NCBI GenBank assembly: GCA_033060915.1
Contig: CM065392.1
Span: 8,565,001-8,629,000, forward strand
DNA from: Euryodendron excelsum
Lineage: Eukaryota; Streptophyta; Magnoliopsida; Ericales; Pentaphylacaceae
DNA: 64,000 nt
Reading direction: 5' to 3'
The notes under the pieces are model-generated. The model ran no database searches. It had not been told where the DNA came from and saw nothing but the letters and a program-made list of their open reading frames with translations. Each line of letters starts with the position of its first letter. The stretch's first letter is position 1. Position numbers and translations under genes: made by a program. Shown one piece after another: positions 9,144 through 21,500 of the stretch.

Positions 9144-12076
9144 AAGTCCTTTTTTTTAGGAAAAGAATTAGGTGACACAATACCATAATGAATGTGCCAC
9201 ATCTCTAAATCAAGCCAAATTTGTAAGGCACTATATTAAAGCCAATACTCGTGATTGAGCAAGATGACCCCACAATTTGTTTTTAATGGCCACTTATACC
9301 ACCTACAAACCTTTTTTTTTTTGCCCTTTTTAAGTTCAACAACTGAGTCTATCACCTCATACCCATGATCTTCATAATATTTTTCATTTAAAATTTTTTT
9401 TTATGATTCAAGGATGGTGCAATAATCCTAGATTCCATATGACGTGCCAATTAACTCATGTGCTTACAAAGTCTCTATTCTACACAGACTGTATTCATAT
9501 CTCATTTAAATGGAACTTACACCTCGTATCCAAACGGTAAAAATAGACATTGTATACTGCTTCCTTAAATGTACTAAAAGAAAAGTATTTTATGATATGT
9601 TTGGCTACATCTTTAGAGCACTCTGACTTTTACAAGACCATTGCCAAAAAAAGCTTTTTAGCAGAGTAGTAACGTGGGAGTTTTGGTAGAATGGAGCAGT
9701 AATCTTTTCTCTATAGAACTCTTAACTGAATAACATTTCATTAGAAGTATCGCACCACCATACATGGCTTTAACCTGTGACATTCCGGCCAGCCGATAAG
9801 CTTTAGATATCTCCATTGCCTTGGAGGCCTCGCTACTAAAACAACTGTTTGAAATAAATCAGCAACACAAACCTTTTTCACAGACTAATGAATTCACCAA
9901 CTTGTAAACATCTTCTATGGTTAGGAGCTCTGTGAAAGTCCGAGTCTAATGCAAGTGGATCTCCAATTTCAAGGGTCAATGGTCTCTGATCATGAACTTC
10001 AATCCAACGGACAAGTCATCATTTTCATTGAATCATAAGTCAAGAATGGATTGGCAAAACAAGAAGCTGATATAGGTTTCCAAATCATATAGAATATATA
10101 TATATATATATATATTTATATAACAAGCTTTGATCAACAGGAGGATAGAAAATAGGCAATGTGGTATCAGAAAATATCACTTACCTATCTATTATTAATA
10201 TTAGTGGTGATAACAGTTTGGCCTTCAGGGGATTAAAGGCCTTGATCTTATTTGCAAAGCGGCTTCTTTCTCCTACAAAATGAGCACATTCTCTTTTACT
10301 GCACACATAAAATATCGAGGAAATGCAGAGAAGAAAGAACTATGCACCTACTGACAAGGTTAAGATAAAATGAAGTAGTACTAAGGAATATTTGTAAGTG
10401 GAATATTATCTAAAGATGGAAAGATTGGTCATCACACCACCTCCAAATAAGCAAAAGTGGATTGGTTCAACAAAAGGATCCCACTTTACAACAGGGTCTG
10501 CAAGAGGTAGTAGGTAAGCAGACTTACCCCTACTTTTTTTATAGACAGCCTAATTCCCATGACTCAAAGTCGTGCCACAGTGTTGGGGCAAATGAACACT
10601 TATTGTCATGCCACAACTTTAGGGCAGATGAACACGTACTGTCGTGCTAGGTCACGACCTCTATTTTTGGTCACATCCTTTCTCATATTATCTTTCCTCT
10701 ATCAGCACTCTTAACCATGACAAACACATATTTCTATCAGACTTGTTCCAGGTATTAAGATTTGTTGCCTATCTTGAAGGTCTGATAGGAAGAAACTGCA
10801 ATATTTTAAAACCAGCCAAGTTATTGCTTGTGAGCAAGAACAAGATTCTGAAAATCTATTTGAAGGTCTGACTGGAAGAAACTAAAAGTTCTAAAACCGG
10901 CCAAGTCACGGCTTGCACCAATTTTTGATGTCATTCTCTAGGAAGCATAGACATTCTGTTTAGGGTGCCTATGTGTGTCAGACATACATACTTCTCAGAC
11001 ATATCAGGACACTTGTAAGAATTGGCATGTCCAATATTTTTATTACTATTTTTTTGGTGGACACGTCCCAAACACATCAGGGACATGCATGTTCCTTACT
11101 TGGACATTTTTTGGGACACAGTGAGGTTGAAAGGTTATTATGAAAATAGTAGATGGAGTCAGATTTATAAATTACAACACATTAAAGCACCCACATCCAA
11201 TTCTTTAAATCATTAACTTGTTAGTTGTTATACTATAATAGTGAACTTGTTTAGTTGTTTTCATCTTATTTTTGGTGATTTATGGATGTTACGTTCTTAT
11301 ACACAGCAAATAAAAATATATAAAAATATATTCTTTTACTGTATTCCTGTCGTGTCCCTGTCCTCATTTTTTTGAAAGTGTTGTGTTCCATATCTGCATC
11401 CGTACTTCTTAGGTTATTCGTAAAGGGAATTGATAGTGACAAGGAATTTTATATACCATAACTTCAACCAAATGCCTTTCTCAACTTTCAGAATGTTCAT
11501 TTGCGAGGAAAGCAAATTGTGATTGAGAAGACTATATGCTGTGCCTTCATCTAAATGCTTCGTTCTCAGCCTCCATATGTTCCTTTTTAACTGCACCCTG
11601 AGAATACATGTATCATTATCTATTAAGAATGACTCCAACTACAAAATGGCTTAGAATTCTTGGCAAACTTGAGTAGACGGTTGTTTAAGATTCAATTCTT
11701 TTCAAGTAGATTCCTAACATATAAAATTCTGTTCTAAGGACTTCCTAGTTTGACCTCCCTCCTTCCCTCTCGTCCTCTTGAACGTGTGTGTCGGGCGTGC
11801 TCATCCATGCTTGCATGCCTGTGTGTATACTTATTTATTCCTTCACAATCTTGCTCCCAAATATTTAACAAGCATAGTATGTAAAACAATAGTAATAATG
11901 ATAACAATGAACAAAAAGTAAAGCAAAAATATATAATGTAAGCTCAATAAAATTGAGAACTGAAGGGTCCTTGCACCTGAGGATTCTACTCTTAAGCCAG
12001 TTGGAACATGCTGAATGCATACTGTGGATTCAGTTTGACCCCATTCTGCTCAACACGATGAAGGTGATGAGATCAA
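9144..12076. other. Intergenic AT-rich stretch with short local repeats
   Basis: No convincing exon or transposon domain was seen. It holds an AT microsatellite near 10092-10122, a short tandem duplication built on GTGCCACA and GGGCARATGAACAC at 10570-10650, and a diverged direct repeat (GGAAGAAACT...AAAACCRGCCAAGT) at about 10788-10912. The part nearest 12076 would include the 3' UTR of the - strand gene ending at 12077. Confidence 0.5.
10092..10122. repeat. (AT)n microsatellite
   Basis: An alternating AT run of about 25 bp followed by TTTATATA. Confidence 0.9.
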
Positions 12077-13612
12077 TTAATCGTCATCATCAATTAGTAG
12101 GTCAAGAGCTATTCCCAGTAATAGAGGAATAACATCCACCACTACCAAGCAAGCCTGCAAGACATCAAAATTAGTAACGACAATTATACAAAAAAATTTT
12201 GTTGCCAACATGATTACATGAAGCAATATGATTTTGAAGGATAATGATCACAGTTGCATAGTTGGGAAAAGGTTTTGATGCAACAAATTTAACAAATATG
12301 AGATGGAGTCATGCTTTTCATAATCAATTTACACGTATTGGTCATTAAGATCACTACTAGCAAAAAAGTTCAGGTTTGTGGTAATTAGGGTGACGAGACA
12401 GAGAGCAAGCCCGTGAACTACCAAGTTTAGACATCAAAGTTAACTCATGATTGTTTTCACCTAACAAAGAAAGTTAACTAGTCTCCATGAAAGTGAAGAA
12501 TCATATTTTTATAATAAATATTCATCAACTGGTCTAAAGAAAATTGATGGGATAGTGTTCATCCAACTGATGAAGTCAGTCATTGATTGGTGTGTGCATT
12601 GGGTTGGCTTTTTCTGATTGGCAACTCTGCACAAAGATGACTCACCTTATGGCTCATCAAAAGCAGCTGTATCCTATAGCTTACAGCAAACAGAGTATTG
12701 ACTTTGTCATGAGATGAAGCGACCTTTCAATTAAATTTTTGTGGAGACTACGCAAAACATGTGTACACTTGCCTTTACATTAGGTTTGAATAAATAGTGA
12801 TGTGGGCTTGTCTAACTAGTTACTTAATATTCTACAAGAAATAGCTATGGATAATTTTCAAGAAAATTCCAGAGTATGTTATTTACATGCTGCTTGGTGG
12901 GTGGCATATTTTGATTTTATATCATCAGCAGCATGAAAATAACATAAGCAGTTCGTTATCATCCAAAGATCATGAGATGTTGCGTAAGTCAATGCCAAGT
13001 GCCAATAGGCTTCATAACTGCCAAGTGGAACTGACCAACTCTTGCCAAACACATTTGAGTTAAGTTCTTGCCCAAGGCATTTAGTTTGTGCATCTTTGCA
13101 ACTTGAGAATTCCGAGACAAGTTAATCTCCCAATAAAAATTTGTCTGAAATCATATTGGATAAATAATTGAGGTTCAATAATGAAATTTGAAGGATGAAT
13201 ATAGGATTTCTATGAACATGGTTTGGCCATGATCCATGAGTTTTTTAAGAGATAGAGGAAACTGACATGAGCACATGAAAGATCAGAATACGCCTCTTCA
13301 CAAAGCAAATGAGTTGGTGATTAAGTAGCCAAGTCATGAGCCAGGGTTGCAATATGAGTTGAAATATGATTTTAAGGCCAAAAGAGAAGTGGATTCATAC
13401 CTCCTGGGAAACAGATGTAGTGTGAGAATTGCTTATCACACCGTGAACCCCTATCTCCCCTAATAGATAGCCATGGGCATACTTGGATTCTAACTCAATA
13501 GTCTCAGACTTGATACCGCCATTCTTTGAAGGACATTTCTCAACTACCCTTCCTTCAAGATTTTGCTGCTCACCCATTTCATATACATTTGTAGTAGCTG
13601 TTCTGCCCATAT
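12077..13612 (-). CDS. 3' exons of an unidentified spliced gene
   Basis: Two - strand exons have good borders and matching phases. The first runs 13612-13401: acceptor CCAAATCTAG before ATATGGGCAG, donor CCCAGGAG followed by GTATGA. It encodes about 70 residues, hydrophilic, with NLEGRVVEKCPSKNGG and YAHGYLLGEIGVHG. The second runs 12154-12077: acceptor GATGTCTTGCAG, 25 codons and a TAA. It encodes a hydrophobic stretch (VVVDVIPLLLGIALDLL) and ends in an acidic IDDDD tail. The phase at the joint is 0 on both sides. I do not recognise the protein. Further exons must lie upstream; those at 21685-22197 are candidates for the same gene. Confidence 0.4.
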
Positions 13613-13804
13613 CTAGATTTGGAAATTTGAAAAATTAGAAAGACAAAGAGAAAAGAATGTTAGTGAAAATCAAATATAAATCTATCGAGGAGTCAACTCC
13701 ACCAACCTTCATACCAAACTAAATTATTATTTTAACATTTTCCACAAGGATTTTGAGTGGGTTAAAAATGTTGTAGTAACTAGGTTAGTCCATACATTAG
13801 AAAG
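13613..13804. other. Presumed intron segment before the solo LTR
   Basis: AT-rich sequence between the exon acceptor at 13612 and the target duplication GAAAG at 13800-13804. No feature was seen in it. Confidence 0.4.
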
Positions 13805-15358
13805 TGATCGCTCCTTAAAAGGGTGAAACTTAACCGCAAGTGCATGGCCGCGATGTAGTAATAATTTCTTATAAGTACGAGGTCGATCCCACATGGAAGA
13901 TGTTTTGCGTAAATAGAAAAACTTACCGTGGATTAAAAATCTTAGGAAAAATACTCCAATAAGCCAAAAATCTGATTTTAGATTGAGAAAATATTTGTTA
14001 TCTAATTTAAACTAAGAAATAAAGAAAAAGTCCTAAAGTCAATCGATCTAATCAATTGCGTCTCTTGAAATTTCGAAGGAGATAATTTAATAACTCAAAT
14101 CCTTCGACTGCGTCGTGAGTTTCGGATTCAGAAGATTTAGCGATAAAAACAAATGTTCTTCAAAACTTCAACTTTTAGAATAAACCGAGTTGTTAGAATC
14201 AAGGTCGTGCATCATCGGTTCGTGCAGCGTATATATTGAACCCAACTCACGCATAAACGTTACAAGGCAGCGTATATAGTGAGTGTGGTATTCACGCATA
14301 AATGTTACCGAACATAACAGGATGCCCAGGTTTTCGAAGGTTTCTAGAACAAAGAAGAAGAAGAAAGAAAATCAGAAAATTTAACTTTAAAACCAAGAAC
14401 ATACCTCATTCATTCATCCAAGATCTTCAATTAATCTTCACAATTGATCCCAAGATGAAATCTAGCTACTCATTATAATCTTAGATACACAAAATTATAT
14501 TGAAAATATATTAAAAGACAGAGTAATCTAATTACAGGAATTGAAAACTGAATGAAAACTATGAATAAACTACTCTAATATACTCTTAAAACCCTAGAAA
14601 AAGGTCAACCCTAGCAATCCCTAGAATTCTTCTCCTCCTTCAAAACATAAAACTCCTAAGTTTATTCTACTACTTCCTAATCTCTCTACAACTAAAAATT
14701 GAGTTAATCTACAAATCCCCTCGTCAGTCGTACAGATGATTCCTATTGAGTGCTCCGATGGGCTGGCTCATTTCACGAAAGTTGTAGGTGTTGAAAAGTT
14801 ATATAAAATCGACATATTATGGGCCTAAATAACCTTTCTGATTCAAGAGATATGGGCTTCTAAAGTTTCAGCTCTGCGTGTTTCGGCAGCTTATACCATA
14901 GCTTCGGCAGCTTGTACCTTGACAGCAACTTCTTGAAACCTATGATTAAATTGCATTCGAAATCATTCCATTTAAGCTCAAAACCGTTCGAATGCAACTG
15001 TGAACCGTTCGAATGCCCTTGCTGACCGTTCGAACGGACTTCTAACGCTCTTTGGACGGCTTTTATGCTCTTTGAATCTATCGAACGGTTTTCGAACCTA
15101 ATTTTAGCGTGACACCGTTTGACGTACCGTTCGAATGCATTTGTTTACCGTTCGAATGCCCTTGCGTACCGTTCAAACGCAATTTGAACGCCAAATCCAA
15201 TTTAGCGTGAATTTGTCATTTTTAAGCCCGAATTCCTGAAAACATAAATAAAACTAAGTTAGCAACGAATTACGATTAAAACAACATAATTAAACCTATT
15301 CTAAAGCTAGCAAACAACTAACTAAAAGCATGTAAATTATACTTTTAAAGTACAATCA
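13805..15358 (-). repeat. Solo LTR, family B copy 2 (1,554 bp, 5-bp target duplication)
   Basis: TG...CA ends lie between perfect GAAAG copies at 13800-13804 and 15359-15363. On the - strand it begins TGATTGTACTTTAAAAG and ends CTTTTAAGGAGCGATCA, so the two ends share an inverted TTAAAAG core. The start matches the 46.5-kb copy over the near-palindrome ATTGTACTYTAAAAGT and again at GCTAACTTAGTTT and TTCGGGCTTAAA. Near its right side (14950-15190) ACCGTTCGAATGC-like motifs recur at least six times. A GGTCGATCCCAC phrase near 13883 is common in plant LTR sequences. No coding region is present. Confidence 0.85.
14950..15195. repeat. Cluster of CCGTTCGAA motifs in LTR B2
   Basis: ACCGTTCGAATGC, GACCGTTCGAACGG, ACCGTTTGACG and ACCGTTCAAACGC recur every 20-35 bp. 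Their palindromic core TTCGAA is the same motif that is clustered in the two other family-B copies (1-50 and 46670-46810). Confidence 0.8.
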
Positions 15359-15363
15359 GAAAG

Positions 15364-16067
15364 CAAATGAGGACAAGGGTTAGGAGGGTTTTGAGAGTGA
15401 TGATAATACGATTATGGTAGTTATGAATCTATGATGTTACAAACATACAGTTGGTGATACTAATGATCAATATACTTCATCATTTTTAAATGGACTTTTG
15501 TTTTGTATATTAATATTTAAAATAGCTGAATACTGCAAATAAATTTCCCATAAAAATCGATGAATAAAAAAACAACTCTGACAAGTCCACTGAGGTGAAC
15601 AAACCTAAAATCATATAAGCTTCCCATGAAAAATAATGTTCTTTGCAGGAAGAATTAAAGACGGAAGGTACAATAACAAAATTAAAGAACACACAAATGT
15701 AAGTATATCAAAATGAAATTCAATAAGGCAAGAAGGTATTTATTTATGTTATCAAAGGTATAGTTTGACAAAAGAAGCCATACTAACTTTGCCAAGAGCT
15801 CATAGTAAAAACAATATTAAGCCTATTAATTTCCAGCTTACTGGGGAAGTTGAAGAGCATATAACACATTTTCTGAGGTGTTTAAAAATAATTACTTGAG
15901 AAACAATAAAGTTGATAGATGGGAGAATCGACTAAAGTTGATAACTAATAAGTAAACAAAATGATATCTGTGTAGTTGTAACAAAGTTGGATTACCTATC
16001 TTTGAAGGTTCAGAGTCCAAGAACAACCAAGACCAAGATTCATATACACACACATCACACACATAAA
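15364..16067. other. AT-rich stretch between solo LTR and plastid fragment
   Basis: Presumed intron of the - strand gene if its two ends belong together. Isolated acceptor-like sites exist, for example TTCACCTCAG near 15590 on the - strand, but no open exon with a matching donor was found. Confidence 0.4.
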
Positions 16068-16262
16068 TTTTTAGCCTTCCAGAGTGGTATCTTACTGATG
16101 GCTCGGACCCCCCTTGGAAGGGGGCCTTCTTTGCCCTCCACCTAAGCTGTGCAGGAAAGGCCAAAACCCAATCACAGGGAACAGTAAAGCTTCATAAGGT
16201 CTTTCGGTCTAGGTGGAGGTAATCCGCATATTTACAGACATGTCTATTTCACAGAGCCCGGT
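16068..16262 (-). pseudogene. Nuclear copy of a plastid 23S rRNA fragment (NUPT)
   Basis: The - strand carries, in order, phrases of the plastid 23S rRNA peptidyl-transferase region: GTGAAATAGACATGTCTGT, GCGGATTACCTCCACC, ATGAAGCTTTACTGTTCCCT, CAGCTTAGGTGGAGGGCAAA, GAGCCATCAGTAAGATACCA and CTCTGGAAG. Scattered substitutions set it apart from the conserved gene, for example a T replacing the usual G or C at several stem positions. It is therefore a short, aged nuclear insertion and not plastid contamination. Flanks on both sides are ordinary nuclear AT-rich sequence. The TTCCCTGTGATTGGG phrase after the helix fits plastid rather than mitochondrial rRNA. Confidence 0.85.
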
Positions 16263-16810
16263 CATTATCCTTTTTTAGATGATTCAAAAGTCGCGGAGAT
16301 TCAAGGGTTATTAATTCATTCTTCATAGATAACTGGGAAAAAAAAATCATAGATGACTTGACCCTTGATGCCACATCCCATTTCATTTGAAAATATTTCC
16401 CAACTACAGTTTTTCAGTTTAATAATAAGCTATTATGTCACATAAGGAATGAAGCAAGGTTCTATAGTGTGAGTTCAGATAAGACTATGCAAAATTAATT
16501 TGTTAAAGATTGTGACTGCTTAAGAAAATACCATCTTAAGTTAAGGCATGTTTAGTCTAGTTGAAGTTTTGTCAATCTCGGAATGGGATTAATCAAGTGA
16601 CTTTTATGGAAGTGTATCAAAATTTAAAATTATGGTAGGATCCACAAAACTCAGACACCCGCCTGTTAGTCCTCATAACATTCCATTCACATGCAGAGTC
16701 AGCACAATAAGGAGTAGAACAAAATTCTCAAACCTCAGGGTAGAAGCTCGAAACCAACATTAGTTATCATGCATACTCCTTGGATATCATATGGCCCCAT
16801 AAGAAGTTTG
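16263..16810. other. Stretch between plastid fragment and copia element
   Basis: No exon, repeat or RNA gene was recognised. The target duplication GTTTG of the copia element is at 16806-16810. Confidence 0.4.
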
Positions 16811-16977
16811 TGTTATAAAAGAGAGAAAGAGATGTGCAAAAAAGAATGTATGGCATTGAGTGAGTTGGATGCATATAAGGAGCCTATATTTATAGTACAA
16901 GAGAATGAAAAAGAAGTGGTGTTTAACCCATGTGGAATATGTGCAAACTAATAACTATGCTAATATATACACTAACA
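16811..16977 (-). repeat. 3' LTR of copia element 1
   Basis: 167 bp, starting TGTTATAAAAGAG and ending CACTAACA on the + strand. It pairs with the copy at 21501-21667. Confidence 0.95.
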
Positions 16978-16990
16978 TCCCCCCTCAAAC
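16978..16990 (-). other. Polypurine tract of copia element 1
   Basis: On the - strand the sequence just before the 3' LTR reads TTTGAGGGGGGA, the usual plus-strand primer of LTR elements. Confidence 0.8.
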
Positions 16991-17002
16991 TCAAGGTAGT
17001 TG

Positions 17003-17600
17003 AGTAGAAACTAGATTGAGTTTGGAAACCATATCATGAAACCATCTGGTAGAATGAGATTTGGTGAAGATATCAACAGCCTAGTTAGTAGAGGTGACAG
17101 AGAGAAGATGAATAGTACCACGAACAACATGCTGTTGAATGAAGTAACAATCAATCGCGATGTGCTTAGTGGGATCATGAAACACATCATTCTGAGCAAT
17201 CATAATAGCACTGCGATTGTCACCATAAAGAACAGTAGCACTAGAATGAGAGACATTCATGTCTTGAAGTAACAATTAAAGCCAGAGAAGTTTTTGAGTG
17301 GTGTTAGCTAGGGCATGATACTCGACCTCAGTGCTAGAGCGAGCAGTAAGGGTCTGCTTCTTACTACGATAAGAAATGAGAGAATCACCAAGAAAGAAGC
17401 AGAACCCAGTGGTAGAACGACGATCAGTAAGATCACCAGCCCAATTAGCATTATAATAGGCATGGAGCTGTAGAGAAGAGTGACGAGAGAAGTGTAGACC
17501 AAGAAATAGAGTTCCTTTAACGTAACAAAGAATATGAATAGCTGGAACATAGTGAATGGAGAGAGGAGAGGACAAGAACTAACTAACAAGATAAACAACA
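17003..17600 (-). pseudogene. RNase H domain of copia element 1, broken
   Basis: Recognisable blocks are LTDRRSTTGFCFFLGDSLIS and the active-site region ending SRSSTEVEY-like (17575-17276), then the segment with VLYGDNRSAI, DPTKHIAIDCYFIQQHVVRG and LLSVTSTN (17275-17081). Copia RNase H normally reads through these as one frame. Here the two blocks lie in different frames, and the usual Cys in the YCDN-type motif is Gly. Confidence 0.85.
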
Positions 17601-18450
17601 TAAGCAATGTCAGAATGAGTAATAGAGGCTCCCCATCCAAATGAGTAAGACATACATTGGTTTCCAGATGTATGAAAGCAGTCTTACTATAAGTAAGACC
17701 AACATGAGTAAGAAGACTTGAGGCATACTTGGTTTGAGTAAGAGAATAACCAGTAAAGCCAAAAGAGATCTCAAGGCCAAGAAAGTAGCTAAGAGGATCA
17801 AGGTCTTTCATCTTAAAATGGCTGTTAAGAAATTCTTTAAGCTCAAAAATGCCATGAACATCATCACTAGTGAGGATCGTATCATCCACATAAAGGAGGA
17901 TGAGAACGGTGTCGTGTGGACACTTGTAAACAAAGATAGCAGAATCATAACCATTAGAAGAGAAGCCAAGGTCACTGATAGTGGAACTAAATTTGGCATA
18001 CCAGGCATAAAGAGCTTACTTAAGACTATAGAGAGTACGATGAAGCTTGTAGACTTGACATGAAGAATGAGAAGAACTAGGAGGGGGCTGCATATAGACT
18101 TTTTTAGAGAATTCACCATTGAGGAAGGCATTCTTGACATCCAACTGATATAAGGGTCATTGGTGGACAGCAGCCATGACAATAAGACTCTGAACAGAGG
18201 TGAAACGGGCAACAGGAGCAAAGGTCTCCTTATAGTCAATGCCATACTCTTGAGTGAAGCCCTTGGCAACTAGACGGGTCTTGATTAAGACCTGTTCTAA
18301 TCTTTTATAACGTTCCACAAAACTGTTAGAACGGGTCTTGATCTTGTAGACCCAACAACACCCGATCACAGATTTACTAGGAGGAAGATCAACCAAGTCC
18401 CAAGTGTGAGTCTTAGCAAGTGCCTGCAATTCATTGCTTGCTGCCAAAGA
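17601..18450 (-). pseudogene. Reverse transcriptase domain of copia element 1, broken
   Basis: The start has the copia RT signature: a WDLVDLPPSKSVIGCCWVYK segment, then LVAKGFTQEYGIDYKETFAP, VARFTSVQSLIV and AAVHQ (18447-18157). The catalytic motif appears as a YVDD-type MDDTILTSDD at about 17889. It is followed by NSHFKMKDLDPLSYFLGLEI. The middle is split among frames by stops. Confidence 0.88.
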
Positions 18451-19660
18451 GGATTAGAACTAGCCTAGCGATAAGTGTGGGGCCCATTTTGAGCTAGAAT
18501 AGTGGAGAAACAGTTATAATCACGAAGGTGAGGAGGGATATTCCTTACCCAGGTAGAATATCGAACAAGAGGCTCATCAGAAGAAGAAGGTTGAGAAGGA
18601 TTTGAGACCAAAAAGCCAACAGGAAGCGCAGGACCAATCGATGAGGACTCCACGGGATAGACTGTAACAGAAGGTACAACAGGTGTGATGGTATTAGGGA
18701 TATGGACATTCTCAGGAGGGACAACATCAGGGACAGTGACAGCCTCAGGAAAGAGCTCAATAGTAGGATTAGTGAAGTAAGGAGGGGTAGAAGGAGAAGA
18801 TAGATAGAAAGAAGATAAAGAGGAGAACATCTTGTGTTCCCAAAAGATAACATGACGAGAAACACAAAGATGTTTAGACAAAGGATCCCAACAGCGATAA
18901 CCTTTGTGCTCAATCCCATAGCCCAAAAAACAACAAAGACGAGCTCGAGGCTCCAATTTGGTACACTTATAAGGCTGAAATAAGATAAAACAAGCACACC
19001 CAAAAACACGAATAGAGTGATAATCAGGGGTAGTACTATACGGACGCTCATAGGGAGTGATGTTACCAAGGGGAGCAGAAGGTACATAGTTGATGGTGTA
19101 AACAGCAGTAAGAGCAGCTTCACCCCAAAATCATTCAGAGCAGGATGCAGAGATAAGAAGAGCACGGGTAGTGTCAAGAAGATGGCATTGTTTTTGTTCA
19201 GCATGACCATTTTATTGTGAAGTACTGGAACAAGAATGATGAGGAACAGTGTCATGCTCACGTAGAAAAACAAGAAATGTCTTATCATAATATTTTATAG
19301 CATTGACAGACCAAAAGACCTTGATATCATAAGAAAATTGGGCTTTGATAATGCGAGCAAAATCATAATAAGTTTGTTGAAGTTGAGATTGATTTTGCAA
19401 GAGATAAAGCCAAGTATATCTAGAGAAATCATCATCAAATATAACAAAATATTGGGAGCCTCCTATAGTAGAAGTGGGAGAAGGCCTCCAAATGTCAGAG
19501 TGAATCAAGTCAAAAGGAGCCAAAGAAAAAGAAGCACTGTTATTGAAGGGTAAAGTCGGTTGGTTGTCAAGTTGACAAGACTGACAATCAAGGTGTTCAT
19601 TAGGGACAGAATCTAACACACCTTTTGACAAAAGAAAATGTAAATGACTTAGGGAAACAT
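18451..19660 (-). pseudogene. GAG-pre-integrase and integrase region of copia element 1, broken
   Basis: From 19700 downward come a GHVSLSHLHFLLSKG-type segment, a CQSCQLDNQ zinc-binding remnant, and a core with FDLIHSDIWRPSP, QYFVIFDDDFSRYTWLYLL. A later ARLCCFLGYGIEHKGYRCWD block marks the end of integrase. Downstream is a Ser/Pro/Val-rich linker before RT. Asp residues of the core are visible, but frames change at least twice. Confidence 0.85.
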
Positions 19661-20040
19661 GACCTAAATGGGAGTGCCAAAGTCCAAGAGATGAGGAAGT
19701 AACAACAGAAAAAGAAGTTGCAGCAGCAGTTGGAGTAGGAAGGTAAAAATGAATGAGCTAAAACAAGCGACCATGTTTACGGACTATCTCAAGAGTTTGT
19801 CCCGTCCGCGGATCTTGTACAACAGAGCCAGTGCAAGAGAAAAAAACAGTAAGACCAATATCACATAATTAGCCAACAAAGATAAGATTGAGTGTGAGTT
19901 AAGGAATGTAATAAGTATGAGGGAGTGCAAGAGTGGAAGTAGAGACATGAATAACATGATTGATAGACATAGAGGACCCATCAATAGTATAAATGATAGG
20001 AAGAGCAAATACATAAGATTTGGAAGAAAAAGTTGTCAAG

Positions 20041-20930
20041 TCAGAAGTCATATATTGCTACACCTAGAATTAAAGAACCACGAAAAAAAATATCTAAAGT
20101 GGTAAACAAGACAGTAGAGGAGGAAATACCAAAGGCAGACATAAATTGTTGAAAGAGTGCATGAAGATCATTGACATTGATCACAGAGGAGGAGGAGGAG
20201 AGGACAACAGAATCTTCAGTAGTGATAGTAGCAGACTGAAGTTGAGAATCTCTTCGAGAATGATTTTTAGGGTAGTCAGAGAGAAAGTGACATGGGACAC
20301 GCTGAAGACAGTGCTTGCAGATTCGAGTGGAGTAAGTAAGTAGGCAATGGTCAGTGGCATGACAGAATGTACAAGAATCAAATTGGGAAACAGAACCCGA
20401 AAAGGACCTAAAAGGCTGAGTAGAACTGCGAGAACCACCAGGAGTTGAAGAATAGCTAGAACCACCTAAAGAGCTTCGGAATTGAGAACTAGATGTGGTA
20501 AGAATGGTGTCCACAAGTGGTGGCCAAATGAGGCCAAGACGAGTCTTCTCAGATAAGAGCTCAGAAATAGCTTGTTTTAAGGTAGGGAGAGGCCAATGAT
20601 GGAGAAGAGAGGCTCAAACAGGCTCGAATACATCATTGAGGGCTATGAGAAGTGTAATCAGGCGCTACTGATCACTGTAGAGGGCAAACTGAGTAGTATT
20701 AGTAAAGCATTCTCAAGTAGGCTCAAATGGAGTCAACTGGTCCCAAAGAGTATATATTTGAGACAGGAAGGCATTGATAGATTGGTCAGATTCATATTTC
20801 AAATGATGTAGAAAAGTAAAAAACTGGTACTGATAAACAAGGTCTGTAGTAGTATAGCGGTTGACTAGAAAGATCCAGATGGAATGAGCAATGTCAAAGC
20901 GCCCAAACTGAAGATTGATAGAAAGCATGG
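20041..20930 (-). pseudogene. Gag region of copia element 1, broken
   Basis: The upstream piece (20928-20713) reads as the UBN2-type gag of copia elements, with LHHLKYESDQSINAFLSQI and YTLWDQLTPFEP. The downstream piece (20514-20041) is Ser-rich, with a degenerate zinc-knuckle-like cluster CTFCHATDHC...RICKHC. Stops divide the two. Confidence 0.75.
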
Positions 20931-21488
20931 ACGTATTCCAGAACCTAGTGGTGATTTGATGATTTTTACAGTCCCATTTCTCAAGTCAGTCAGTAAATTC
21001 CGTGGCCATTTCAGCTACACCTTTAACAGGTGCCTGAATATCTCCAGTGACATAGCGCCAAAGTTTTTTCCCCTTGAGAAAACTGGACATGGCTTGAGAC
21101 CAAGGAATATAATTAGGACCCTCTAGAGTGAAAAAAATTGGTCTAGAGACCTCAGAACACTCCATACGTGAGAGACGTGGGATAACAGGAACCTAACAGT
21201 AGAGAATAATGGTAGAAAAGCTTTTAAATAGAGACTAGAATCATATTTAGAAGGTTTGAATTAGTCAAAAGTCGGACAGAAATGGCCGGAGGACAATTTG
21301 AGAGACAACGAAGGGCCGCCGGTGTGACGTCATAAAGTCACCGGAAGTTGGCCGGAAAGATACTGGAAGTTGCTTGGAAAGTTGTAGGAAGTTGATCTGA
21401 AAGTCACCGAAAGGTGGCTGGAGGGAAACTGGAGGTAGGCTAGAGGGAAGAACCTTCGAAGGGTAACCACAGAGCATACTTTTCTTTA

Positions 21489-21500
21489 GCTCTGGTACCA
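21489..21500 (-). other. Primer-binding site of copia element 1
   Basis: The - strand reads TGGTACCAGAGC next to the 5' LTR. The plant consensus complementary to initiator methionine tRNA is TGGTATCAGAGC. Confidence 0.85.

Noticed and set aside
15892..16164. A 90-codon - strand ORF that looks like an exon with splice-like borders
   Set aside because: Its coding-like part is the plastid 23S rRNA fragment; the frame is a by-product.
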